From: Palaemon carinicauda
Taxonomy: Eukaryota > Arthropoda > Malacostraca > Decapoda > Palaemonidae
Direction of reading: 5' to 3'
DNA: 64,000 nt
NCBI RefSeq assembly: GCF_036898095.1
Contig: NC_090728.1
Span: 83,687,391-83,751,390, forward strand
Of this stretch, positions 24,430-35,030 are shown piece by piece; positions within the stretch are counted from its first letter, which is position 1; every line of letters begins with the position of its first letter. Below the pieces are notes generated by a model. The model was not told the DNA's origin, made no database searches, and saw only the letters and a program-made list of their open reading frames with translations. The translations under genes and the position numbers were made by a program.

Positions 24430-24760
24430 CAATTTTGGCTATAGCCGACATAAAAAAAGGAACATAAAGGTCTTTTCCTCTCCTCGCTCCTCCCAGCCTG
24501 ACGAGGGATTCAGTCATGTTTGGCTGATACTGCTATAGTGCCACAACCCACCCTCCCCCGTTTTTCACCGCAAATGAAGTTTCATATGCCCAATCCCCTA
24601 CTGCTGCTACGTCAGCGATCACCAAGGCGACTGGAGGAAGCAGAAGGGTCTATCTGAACTGCATCACAATCGCTTGCCATTCATTTCTATTTCTAGCATT
24701 CTCACTTGCCTCTCTCTTATTTATCCTCCTATCACCCAGAGCTTTCTTCACTCCATCCAA
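24430..24760. repeat. dispersed repeat-like segment, unclassified
   Basis: Moderately GC-rich stretch (CTATAGCCGACATAAAAAAAGG ... CCTATCACCCAGAGC) unlike the AT-rich intron around it and directly next to the Penelope fragment. No coding frame. It may be the 5' or flanking part of an older retroelement. Confidence 0.3.
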
Positions 24761-25576
24761 CCTAAGAACATAAAACCATATAAAAAACATCATTACTAAT
24801 ATAACTTACCGATCAAAGAACATAAAACTATATAAAAGACCCAATTACTACTCTATCCAGTCACCCGCAGGAAACGATGACCACCCAATCAGAGCTGCAA
24901 CCCACAGACCAGAAAACGAATCAATGGGTCACTGGCAACTGAACAGGTAAGCCCTCATTCAAGCTGAGTTTTGTCCTAATAATGTATAAAGACTCCAGGA
25001 TTCACAGTTGGCTGACAGTACTATGTCTGTTAGTGATTTTGAAATTTTCTCTGGCAATGGCATGGCCTGATTTAAATGAATGGTCATCAATGGCATAAAT
25101 TGGTTTTTTACTCAAATGTTTAGTGGTTCCTACCGATCTTCCAGTGAAGCACTCATTACAGAGTGCACATTTATAAGTGCATATGACACCATGGGGCAAT
25201 CGGTACGAACCAATAGACCTTTAAGTAAAAAAACCAATTTTGGCCATTTATGGGCATTCATTTAAATCTGGTCATGACATTTCCAGAGAAAATTTGAAAA
25301 TCACTGACAGACATAGTACTGTCAGCCAACTGTGAATCTTTGGGTCTTTATACATTTTTAAGACAAAACCCTGCTTGAATGAGGGCTTGCCTGTTCAGTT
25401 GCCAGTGACCCATTGATTTGTTTTCTGGTCTGTGGGCTGCTGCTCAGAGTGGGTGGTCATCTTTTCCTGCGGGGGACTAGATAGATTAGTAATTGGGTTT
25501 TTTATATAGTTGTATGTTCTTTGATTGGTATGTTATATCAGTAGTGAAGTCTTTTATATGGTTTTATGTTCTTAGG
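24761..25576. mobile_element. Penelope-like element: 377-bp inverted pair around a 61-bp spacer
   Basis: 24761-25137 and 25199-25576 are inverted copies, starting from CCTAAGAACATAAAACCATA on the left. Both arms encode the same stretch of a GIY-YIG-type endonuclease (KKPI.AI..HSFKSGH.I.REN.KIT.RHSTVSQL), read outward from the centre. The left arm with the spacer keeps the upstream ICTYKCALCNECF motif. The arrangement is a head-to-head duplication of a Penelope 3' region. Confidence 0.7.
25002..25199 (-). pseudogene. Penelope-like GIY-YIG endonuclease fragment
   Basis: A 65-codon frame begins VICTYKCALCNECFTGRS. This is the Cys-rich version of the GIY-YIG entry (V.YKY.C..C...YIG.S) seen in Penelope-like endonucleases. 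It continues to DDHSFKSGHAIARENFKI. The catalytic Arg/Glu part is diverged. No reverse transcriptase is attached. The inverted copy lies at 25199-25400 on the plus strand. Confidence 0.6.
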
Positions 25577-25798
25577 TTTGATTCTAAAGCTAGTTGGACA
25601 GTTCTTGGAAGTGTATCTTCCTAATTATGTAATTATTATAATTTATAAATTTTTTTATTAAATTTACCTAATAACAATTGCGGATAAGCTTAAGATGACA
25701 GAAGTTATGCCAAAAGCTACCAAATAATTATGATAGCAGCATTAACCATTTTATTTTTACTTAAATTGTGATTCCCAAGAGGAACCCAACTATCAACC

Positions 25799-25802
<4 letters not shown>

Positions 25803-25896
<94 letters not shown>
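25803..25896. repeat. (TA)n(GATA)n microsatellite
   Basis: About 28 TA units to 25860, then nine GATA units. Confidence 0.95.
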
Positions 25897-25979
25897 GTGT
25901 TTAGTGAATAATGGGAGAAATTACAAAAGATGATAGAAGGTGGAAGATTTAAATAGGGAGAGCAGAACTGTGGGACCGA

Positions 25980-26330
25980 AAATGATTGTGTAAAACTAAG
26001 ATAAGGTTCAATGAAAATACAGAGAAACAACAAATAACAGTTATGAACGAGCCTCTAGAGATTGTTTATAAGTATACCTATTTAGGACAGACAGTAAATG
26101 TTTCCCAAAAATACAAGACCGAAAGTGAAATGCCACTACAATTTATAACTTATACATCAGAAACTTAGGTATCTTATGCATGAGAAACTAGGAGCCTTGC
26201 TAAAGCCTTAGAACATAGACTAGTTACAGATCAGAGAGCTATGGAAGGAATAATGATGGGAATAACACTAAGAGACAGAAAAAGAGCAACATAAATATGA
26301 GAGAAATCTAAAGTGAAGGAGATTTTTATA
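25980..26330 (+). pseudogene. RTE-type LINE reverse transcriptase C-terminal relic
   Basis: Broken frames read TVMNEPLEIVYKYTYLGQTV, then ITYTSET, then ALEHRLVTDQRAMEGIMMGI and LRDRKR. These match the end of RTE-clade RTs, where 'YLGQ', 'TYG.ETW' and 'Q.AMER.MLG..L.D' are conserved. Several stops are present. The fragment is short and old, and it runs into the minus-strand LINE at 26334. Confidence 0.55.
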
Positions 26331-26333
26331 TGT

Positions 26334-26659
26334 TAAAAAAAGAAATGGATAACTGAAGGATCCCTAGAGATTGTGTACAGCTGTAGTGCAGTGTCTTTGT
26401 TTCTGTATTTGAATTCTCTCTTTGTGTACCCTAATAGTTTTTGTACTTCCTTATCAGCTTTTATGCTCTGTTTGGTGAACTTCAAATCCTTGCTGATAAT
26501 AATACCAAGATCTTCCTCCTGGTCCACACTTTCTATTTCATTACGCAGCAGTGAGTAATCTGGTTGTGGGTTACTATAATCTGTGTGCATGACTTCAAAT
26601 TTCCCACAGTTAAAAGGCATTTGCCATTTTCTGGACCATTAGCTTCATTAGATCCTCTC
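26334..26659 (-). pseudogene. LINE reverse transcriptase, 3' half of copy split by piggyBac-like element
   Basis: The minus-strand frame MPFNCGKFEVMH..., IESVDQEEDLGIIISKDLKF and VQKLLGYTKREFKYRNKDTALQLY is the thumb region of a CR1/L2-type LINE RT. It continues the RT found at 29105-30605: removal of 26664-29104 joins EDIEALREDLMKLM in frame across one TTAA. The copy carries additional frameshifts and is dead. Confidence 0.75.
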
Positions 26660-26663
26660 TTAA

Positions 26664-29100
26664 CCCTGGATAGGTATGCTCCTTGGACACCCCTTTAAGG
26701 CTATACTCGGTCGCGCGCGACCCCGACACAAAAAAAAAATTCTTGAAAAATCTGTTTTTGCAGTAACCTCCTGTTTTTTTTGCCAGAAAAAAATTCAATG
26801 AATGCTTAAAACTACTGTAAAGATAAATACTACTCATCTGCAGAAAAACTATTTATTATAAATATTTAAAAAAATTAAGTTGAAAAAAAAGATCTTACAT
26901 AAAAATTCATAAAAAAAGAATTTATACATAAATACACAAATCCTTTTAGGAATTGATTCTTGAACGTTTAGGACACATCTTGATGTATTTTGGATGAAGT
27001 CGGACCCACGGAGGTGAAGATCTGAAATGAAAAAAAAAGGGTAACTTTTTTTGGCTAAAAAAATTTGTCCAAATTTCATGAATTTTTTTGGGTACCCAAA
27101 TGAAATAGGAAGTGGCTAATTTTTTTAGGGAATAAACATATGTTATCCTAAAATAGAAATATGTAAAAAAATCTTCATTATTTTGTAAATTACATTTATA
27201 TCAGGGGCCATATCTAAAGGTAATTTTTTGAGTACTTAGAAATTTCGTAAAAAAAATACATATATTTAATATATAATATGATATTTATGCAGGTAAAAAT
27301 ATACCAAAATATCACAAATTCTATAGGGAACAAGAATATATATAGATAGGGTAACTTACGCTTCGGATATGTCCACAAAATGGCCGCCAACCACACTGAC
27401 TCAGACTCCCTAATCTGCCACTTGAAATGTAGGAAGGGTATGTCAATTTCAAGGTGTTATTTACTAATCTAATTATTCTTGGATATGCATAAAAATTGTA
27501 TGGTGGGTTGCTGGATGATTGTCAATTATTTTACGACTATAAAATTAGAATTCTGACCCAAAAAAAAATTTTTGAAGGGAAATAAAATAGAAAAAAAAAT
27601 TGTAAAACAATATATTTTAGCTAAAAAAATTTGATGATATTCAATTAAAAAAGAAGTAAACAAAATTTTCCGACAAATAAACATCTAAATGAATCATTAC
27701 TCTGTGATAGTTCCTTAGTATGTAGTAATTTTGAAAGAAATGGGAAAAAACGAAAAAGTGGCAATCGCAGGAAAATCGAACACATACCTATATATATACG
27801 CCATATCTGGCTAAAAATAAAGATAGGCATGGGTAGCCAGATCATCTAGAAACACTTTCCAACACTATAAAAATATAAGTTTTGCGACACTACTTGCCAA
27901 TTCCTTACGGTAACATGACCAAGCAAAAAAATGCAAAACAAATAAAAAGGGGCACTCGCGGAAAAATGGCCAACATTCTAATATACGGCATCTCAGATAA
28001 AAAAAAAGACATGCACGTTTAGCCCAACCATCAAGGCACATTTTCCGACAAATAAACATCTAAATGAATCATTACTCTGTGATAGTTCCTTAGTACGTAG
28101 TAATTTTGAAAGAAATGGGAAAAAACGAAAAAATGGCAATCACAGGAAAATCGAACACATACCTATATATACGCCATATCTGGCTAAAAAAAAAGATAGG
28201 CATGGGTAGCCAGATCATCTAGAAACACTTTCCAACACTATAAAAATATAAGTTTCGCGACACTACTTGCCAATTCCTTACGGTAACATGACTAAGCAAA
28301 AAAATGCAAAACAAATAAAAAGGGGCACTCGCGGAAAAATGGCCAACATTTTAATATACGGCATCTCAGATAAAAAAAGACATGCACGTGTTAGCCCAAC
28401 CATCAAGGCACACTTTCTAACAAATAAACATGAAAAAAAATCAATAATATATGGCAGTTCCTTACTATGTAGTAAATTTTTACAAATGTTGAAAAAAAAA
28501 AAACAGAAATTGGCAACCGCAGGAAAATACCCCACATACCAATATCTACGGCGTATCTGACAAAAACAAAGTCACGCATGGGTAGCCAGATCATCTAGAC
28601 ACACTTTCCAACACTAAAAAAGCAAAAGTTTTGCGACACTATTTGGCAATTTCTTACGGAAAAATGACTTGGCCAAAAAATGAAAAAAACTGAAAAAGGG
28701 GCACTCGCGGTAAAATGGTCCTTGTGGTGATGAACGACATTTCAACTAAAAAAAAAATCATGCACATGGTAGCCAAACCATCCACCAAGACTTTCCACAA
28801 CTGATAACCTATACAAGTTGCACCATTCTACGACAATTTCATAATACGTAATAACTTTGATAATTATGCAACTTACCTTAGAAGGGTAAACTCGGTCGCG
28901 CTCGACCCCGACGCGTCTCAGAAACCTGGGAAGGAGTACAGCTATAGCGATGCACATCTGGACACTACTAGAGCGTGTAGGCGAGTTACCAACTGCAGGT
29001 CGATCACCCACAAATTCAGTCACGGGGGTGAGTCACGTGAGAAAAACATCTTTTGTTTTGACGCTCGGGGTCGCGGACGACCCACCGTACCGTTCCAGGG
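26664..29100. mobile_element. piggyBac-like TTAA-flanked non-autonomous element
   Basis: TTAA occurs at both boundaries (26660-26663 and 29101-29104). The ends are CCCTGGATAGGTATG (left) and CCCTGGAACGGTACG (right, reverse complement), agreeing at 12 of 15 bases. TTAA targets with CCC-starting ends are the hallmark of piggyBac. The 2,437-bp interior lacks a transposase. It has a subterminal GGTCGNNCGCGACCCCGA motif near both ends (26709-26728, 28890-28910, 29065-29085) and a tandem array of about 375 bp units (27660-28790). It splits a LINE precisely. Confidence 0.88.
27666..28790. repeat. three tandem copies of a 375-bp unit, each a dimer
   Basis: The mark TTTTCCGACAAATAAACAT occurs at 27666 and 28041, with a diverged version at 28413 and a remnant near 28792 (periods 375, 372 and about 379). 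Each unit holds two related halves of about 185 bp. One contains ATGGGTAGCCAGATCATCT and the other TTTAGCCCAACCATCAAGG. Copies 1 and 2 are almost identical. Confidence 0.85.
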
Positions 29101-29104
29101 TTAA

Positions 29105-30605
29105 GGCTTCTATGTCTTCTGAGTTTGCACCATGCGTAGTTTAGTATCGTCATCAAGTTTGGCTATTCTACTAGTGAATCCTAAATCTTTGTGGTTAATG
29201 TAGATCGGAAATAACAATGATCTAAGCATGGGTCCTTGAGGTATTCCACTTGTGACAGCTGCCCACTCTAAATCTTCTCCATTCATTACAACTCTTTGTG
29301 TTCTATTTGTTAGCCAATTTTCAATCCATTCATCTGGCTCGTCAATGATGCCTAGTGCTCTAATTTTGACCCTTAATTCCTTATGAGGAACTTTGTCGAA
29401 AGCCTTTTGAAAGTCGGTATATGATGTCTATTGCTCTGCTTTTGTCATAAATGCTAAACATGTGGAAAATTTCCAACAGATTTGTCACACATGATCTCTT
29501 TTGTCTAAAACCAGGTTGGCTGTCTATGAGATGGTTGTTTTTTTCTGTATGTTCTGCTGTTGAATCTACTATAATTGATTAAAAAATTATTCTAGGCACT
29601 GAAGTTAGACACACAGGTCTGTAGTTGTTAGGTTCTTCTTTTGGTCCCTTCTTGTAGATTGAAGGAACATTGCCTAGTTTCCATCCTTTTGGTGCCCCTC
29701 TCTCGTTGGCTGTCTTTCAGAATATGTAAAAGTGTGGGGTTATCTCTTCTTCTAGTTCTATAATCTCTATCAGTATCCTCTGGACATGGTGCCTTAGACT
29801 TACTGAGTCCTTTTATTTTCTTTTTGAGATCATCCATGGTAAAGGTGATTGTATTGAGGGATTTTGGCCTTTTATATTTGATAGTTGTTTCAGGGAGGGT
29901 CGTTGATTCTTCTGTAATGAATATAGTTGTGAAATAGGCATTCATGAGTTCGGCTTTTTCCAAATCATTTGTTTTAAGATTACCCTCCGAGTCTCTTAAT
30001 GGGCTAATGTTGTTTTTAATTGGTTTTCTACTGTTTACATTTGCAAAAAATTATTTTTTTTTCTTCATTGTTCTTGGCCTTTTCAACTAGTTTATCTACT
30101 TTTCAGCTTAACTTCTTGTGCTCAGAAATTTCATGAATTGAATGCTGTGGACCCATTGATTCATGTTTGCTGTCTCTACTTCTTATTACATTGGCTATTT
30201 CTCTGTTGAACCACTTAGGTTGTGGAGTTCTACTTGGTAAAATTTTTTTATGCCGTAAACATTTAGCCCTTTTTTCTTTACATATTTCTACAAAGGAGTC
30301 CCATTGTGTATCTATGTACCCTATTCCGCCGAATTCAAAATTCTTGGTGTATTCCTTCAGTTTTATCCAGTTATACCATCTGTAGTCTATCTTTTTTATA
30401 ATTTTACTTTGATGGTAGTTACATTTCTATACTGTTGTTTAGTCTTCTTGGCCTTAGCTACCCTTCCTCTAGTGGGTTTCATGAACTCTCTGCTTTTGTC
30501 GGTTATTTTCTCTGTAGGTTCTGTTCTTGATTTCACCTTAGTTTGTATTTCTTGGATACTAATCCCATTTTCTACATCATCTATGACTTTTTTGTTCCTT
30601 ATTTC
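29105..30605 (-). pseudogene. LINE endonuclease-RT linker and RT, 5' half of split copy
   Basis: Minus-strand fragments in shifting frames show QPKWFNREIANVIRSRDS (about 30210), KAELMNAYFTTIFITEEST (29960), LKKKIKGLSKSKAPCPE (29800), KAFDKVPHKELR (29390) and SGIPQGPMLRSLLF (29250). The catalytic box is LDDDTKL in place of the usual FADDTKL. The element is a CR1/L2-type LINE related to, but distinct from, the 4159-6702 family. The second half is at 26334-26659. Confidence 0.75.
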
Positions 30606-30639
30606 TCATTGATAGAACATGGACATGATGTCAGTCAGT

Positions 30640-30950
30640 TGTTTTCTTAGATACAAAGAGTTACAAGGATTTTGGATGTCTCAAAGACTTCTTAGTCCAT
30701 CGGTGGAGACTCCATTTACTCTTTTGGAGAGCTATTTAGTTCAGGCATTTAGAGTTTTTTCTTATGAACTTATCCAACTTATTCTTGAACTTGTTTACCG
30801 TGTTACTGTTTACTACATCAGCTGGAAGTCTATTCAAAGTATTTGCTATTTTGTATGTTAAGAAATTGCCACATTGTGTGGTGGTGTATCTTTTCAATTC
30901 CGGTTTCTCTCTGTTACCTCTGGACTGATTTGTGCTAAGTGTGAATAGAT
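30640..30950 (-). pseudogene. 3' end of another LINE copy
   Basis: On the minus strand, RYTTTQCGNFLTYKIANTLNRLPADVV and NTVNKFKNKLDKF form the usual C-terminal end of a CR1/L2-type ORF2 ('LWN.LP..VV....V..FK..LD'). It lies 5' of the split copy in the same orientation, so it is probably a separate older insertion. Confidence 0.6.
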
Positions 30951-31310
30951 TGGCTTTTTTTTCACTACTTTTATTCCAATGAAGCTTTCGGGTACATTCC
31001 TTAACCCATCATCAACTGCAAAAATATTTTTTTTTTTACTTTAACAAATACTTATAATATTCATATACATAGCGAACAGAGAAAAGTAGAGTTTTACAAC
31101 ATCGAAAGTTAAAAACAAAAAATTTAAGTTACAGTATTTACCTAAAAAGTTTTCTAATATAAATAGCACATCATGGAGTGAATTCCATAATTGGAATTAG
31201 ACTAAAAACATAAATAAAATAATAAATACTTGAAACTATTTCAATGGAAAGCTCGAGGTTTCATTATTTAAAGTTGGCTTTAAGGTCTTAATTAGTAAAC
31301 TTTCAGCGAT

Positions 31311-31560
31311 TCAAATTTCAGATTGGCAATTCCCTCTAAATACAATGGAAAATTCATGTAGATTTACCTGCTTGTCACAAATGTTTTCTGAGTGGTCCCT
31401 CACGGATGACTGGAGGGGCCTAGCAAGGATCTTTTTTGTTCTGTAACTTCTCCCTTTATGTTTCGATGCTCTGACAGCTAGGGCCCTATTGCTAGAACCC
31501 AAATAGCAGTTATTACAAACTGCTCATTCATACTTGTAAACAATGTCAGAACACCAGTTA
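31311..31560 (-). pseudogene. Penelope GIY-YIG endonuclease domain
   Basis: Reads SDIVYKYE, a TGA stop, AVCNNCYLGSSNRALAVRAS, then KHKGRSYRTKK and IRDH-like SVRDHSENIC. The stop takes the place of the first Cys of the CxxC pair found in this subfamily. The 'YLGSS..AL..R...H.G.S.R' block carries the Tyr, Gly and Arg of the nuclease. It is in a different frame from the RT, so an indel lies between them near 31740. The domain would nick DNA to prime reverse transcription. Confidence 0.7.
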
Positions 31561-31738
31561 GAATGAGTTTTGTCTTTGTGATGGAAAAAGTTTTTCATTT
31601 TAAAGTTGTTATAAAAAAAATTTTACGTTGATCTTTGGAAAAAGTTGATTCATTATTATTTTTAATTCTTTATTTATCCCCTTGCATAATTGCTCTCCTT
31701 GATAATTCAGTTTTAGATATACAGTCTCTTTTTCTACA

Positions 31739-32893
31739 CTACTTGTAATGGGCTTTTGTATGAAGATGTTGTTTAAGAACCTCTTTTAATTGACTTTTAA
31801 ATATTTCAGCTGGGTATCCATTATTCAAAAAAAAAAAAGTATGTAAAAATTCTATTTCTATATTAAATTTGATATATTTTTTAGAAATTCTCCATGCTCT
31901 GTATAGAAAAGTTGAAAACGCATTCAGTTTAAAGTGGTGAAATGTAAAACTGGTGAAATTTAGGCCTACTCCGGTATAAGTTTCCTTTCTGAATACTGCA
32001 GTATTAATAGTACTTTGTTCTCTTTCCAACATTATATCTAAGAATGGTAATTTATGGTTTTCTTCTTCCTCTTTCGTGAAAATTATCTTAGGATGTTGAG
32101 AATTTAAATAAGTAAAAAATTGTTCAGCATGCTCTTTTTTCTCAAATATTATATATGTGTCATCCACATACCGTCTGTAAAATATAGACTTAAAATCTAT
32201 TGGACATTGTTCTAACCATTTCTTTTCGTAATAACATAGAAAGACATTTGCTAAGGGTGCACTAAGAGGTTGTCCCATTGCCAACCCATATTTCTGTTTA
32301 TAGTAGTCGTCATTAAACATGAAGTAGCTGTTATCTGTTGCTTGTTTCAACATTTGTTTGAGTTCTTCTTTACCTACATACGTAACCATATTTTCATCAT
32401 TTATTTGCTCAAGTATTATATTAATTGTTTCTTTAACTGGCACATTAGTGTAAAGGGATTCTATGTCGTAGCTGACCATATAGTTATCACTATTTATCTG
32501 TATATTCTTTAAGTCATCTATAAGCAGCATACTGTTTATTAAAGTATACTCGTTAAAAGTGAAGTTTTCTATGAATTGTATTAGGAATTTTGAGAAAGCG
32601 TACAATGGTGTTTTTCTAACTGATATTACTGGTCTAATAGGAATATTTTCTTTGTGTATCTTAGGCAATCCATGTAAAATTCACGGTCTTGTACCTGTTG
32701 CATATACCTCTTTATATTCTTTTTCTGTTATAATTCCCTTTGATTGCAATTTTCTTGGATTTCTGGTAAGTCTATCTTCGAGTAATATCATATGTTTGAG
32801 TGGGTCATCTACATTCACCTTTTCAAAAGTATTATCCTTTTCAAGTACCCACTTATGTTGACTGTGGTTGCCCTTTTGCTGATGAGTCCCCAT
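31739..32893 (-). pseudogene. Penelope reverse transcriptase, one TGA stop
   Basis: Related to telomerase RT. Blocks in order: PLKHMILLEDRL, LQSKGIITEKEY, ATGTRP(stop)ILHGLPKIHKE, RPVISVRKTPLY, SYDIESLYTNVPV, MGQPLSAPLANVF and YRRYVDDTYIIF (catalytic YVDD at residues 167-170 of the 309-codon downstream frame). It ends with FLDIMLE and LYRAWRIS. The stop at 32683-32681 is TGA exactly where the family has Arg ('RPRILYGLPKIHK'), as expected from a CGA to TGA change. The frame is otherwise continuous. Confidence 0.88.
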
Positions 32894-33249
32894 TCTCTCT
32901 CCCTGAGTTCCATCACTTAGACGATGCTACCATACCAAGATAACTCTTAAAGGAAGGGTAATGAATATCCCATGGCAGGGCATCTTAAAAGAGATGTTAA
33001 TGAGGCCTGTATAACTTTATTAGTACATGGCTTCCTCCTAAAGGGGACCTTCAATAGTCCTTCTTGGCCATAAAGGGCTACAGGTTTGTCCTCTCCCATG
33101 CCATGAGCAGCAAAGGCAAAGAACACAATCTTTCTCCTGTATTAGACAAATGATCACTATCCCTACACAAGTAAAAAAAAATATAAGCCCACGAAGTCCA
33201 CAAAATATACACTTCTCTGATCTTTAAACACTACATGAAGAATTGGTAT

Positions 33250-34715
33250 TGTTACTCCATTAGGTAATTGTGTTTGTGGTATCTCTAGCCCTTCTGATTA
33301 CTGTCCAGTTTTTATAACCCACATTATCCGAAGGTTTTTAATGCCTTTTGTCAAAACGTCAAAATGTTTATACTGAAGGTAATAGTTTATTCCCTTGTGT
33401 GCAATTTGGCTTTTGCAAAGAGCTTGGAGCATGTGATGCCCTTCTTACCATTTCCAATGCTGTATAAAAATCCATTGATTGTGGTCAGGATGTTTGTATA
33501 ATTGGCTTTGATTTTAGTGCTGCCTTTGACTGTGTTATTTATGACACTTTTTCAAACTTGAACAATTGGGAGCAAGGGAGTCTTTCCTTAGCATCATTAT
33601 TGAATTTTTAAGCAATAGATCATAAAAGAGTGATTGTTGATAGGCACCATAGCGAGTATAAGAATGTGATGTATGGTGTTCCTTGGGTGAGTGTTCATGG
33701 CCCATTGCTTTTTGTCACATAATATGGGGTTTAGCTTAGAAAACTAGCATCTTGCATGTGCAGATGATGCTACACCATTTGCTTCAATTACATATCCTGA
33801 TTTTAGATCTGGGGTGGTTGACTCTCTTAATAGAGATCTAGCTAGAATTATTTCATGGTGCAAATTATGGAGCATGAAGTTGAACTCTAACAAAACTTTA
33901 AATTATGATTGTAAGTAGGTTGAGTATAGCAGATCGTCAACATCTAGATCTCGGCATTGATAATGTTTCTTTAACTCTATATGTCTTGAAATTTTAGGTG
34001 TGTTTCTTGGTTGCAAATTTACTTTTGAGAATCATATTTTGTCTTCTTCAATTGCACAAAAATATTTACTTTTTGTGAAAGTCTTTTTTTAAGATTTTTG
34101 TTTTGAAGAGATGTTTTAATTCTTTTATTCTCTCTTGTTTCAAGTATTGTTTACCTGTCTGGTCTTCAGCTGCTAAATCTTATCTTAATTTGTTTTACAA
34201 AAACCTGCTGTCTGTTGATTTTTTATAACTGATGTTAATATTTATCTCTTCCACTGTCATTCAGTTAGTTCTTTATGCATGTTGCATGAGGATTTTCATG
34301 ATTCTGACTATCATTTGTATTCTGATCTTTCCAGACTGTACCATTCTGTATGTAGTACAGTACTGTAACAGATATTTAGTTAATTATTAAACAATATTCT
34401 TGAAGTTTTATTTCAGCTGTGACCAGATTTTGGAATGTTCTTCCTAATCAGGCAGTTGAATGGGTGGAACTTCAGAAGTTCAAACTTGCAGTGAATGATT
34501 TTATGTTGTTTATGTTGAACAGGCTGTCATAAGTCTCTCTTCATAGTTTATATGTGATACCAGTACATATATTTTAATGTTTTCACAGATCTTAAGGGGT
34601 TCAATATTCATTTTTCGTTGCTTCTCGTGCAGTTTATTCGTTTCTTTATTTCCCTTCCTCACTGGGTTATTTTCCTTGTTGGAGACCTTTGGCTTATAGT
34701 ATTCTACTTTTCCTA
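33250..34715 (+). pseudogene. old LINE relic of the 4159-6702 family
   Basis: Plus-strand relic aligning along the RT and 3' UTR of the 4159-6702 LINE: FGFCKELGACDALLTISNAV (33405), IGFDFSAAFD (33500), GVPWVSVHGPLLF and a TTGACTCTCTTAATAGAGAT block (33820), then the 3' block GGCTTATAGTATTC (34690). It has many stops and indels and is clearly older than the open copy at 4159-6702. Confidence 0.8.
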
Positions 34716-34775
34716 ATATTAATAATAATAATAATACTAATGATTATAATAACGATGATGATGACGATGATGATG

Positions 34776-34834
<59 letters not shown>

Positions 34835-34944
34835 TAATAACAATTAATAATGATAATAGTTATTAATTATTAATAGAAATTATTAATAAATAATGAAAAT
34901 ATTAAATAGTTAAATAATTAATAATAATAATGATAATAATAATG

Positions 34945-34979
<35 letters not shown>

Positions 34980-35030
34980 TATAATAATAATAATAACAAT
35001 AATAATAATAATTATAATAATAGCAAAACC
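34716..35030. repeat. (TAA)n-rich tail and derived AT microsatellite
   Basis: Expanded 3' tail of the LINE relic: TAA, GATGAT and TAATTA units over about 310 bp. Confidence 0.9.

Larger units (their letters stand above)
31300..32900 (-). mobile_element. Penelope-like retroelement with RT and GIY-YIG endonuclease, near-intact
   Basis: Minus-strand element with an RT frame (32893-31739, one stop), a linker and a GIY-YIG endonuclease (about 31560-31311). The order RT then GIY-YIG is that of canonical Penelope elements. The 5' end appears truncated near 32900 and the 3' boundary is unclear. It differs in sequence from the Penelope fragments at 1.2-2.1 kb and 24.8-25.6 kb. Confidence 0.85.

Noticed and set aside
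27214..28594. Several 60-100 codon frames in the piggyBac-like element
   Set aside because: They are low-complexity Phe/Ile/Leu-rich readings of AT-rich tandem repeats, repeated with the 375-bp unit. No transposase motifs.
27666..28790. CRISPR-like or regulatory repeat array
   Set aside because: The units are about 375 bp with no unique spacers, in a eukaryotic transposon. It is a tandem array.
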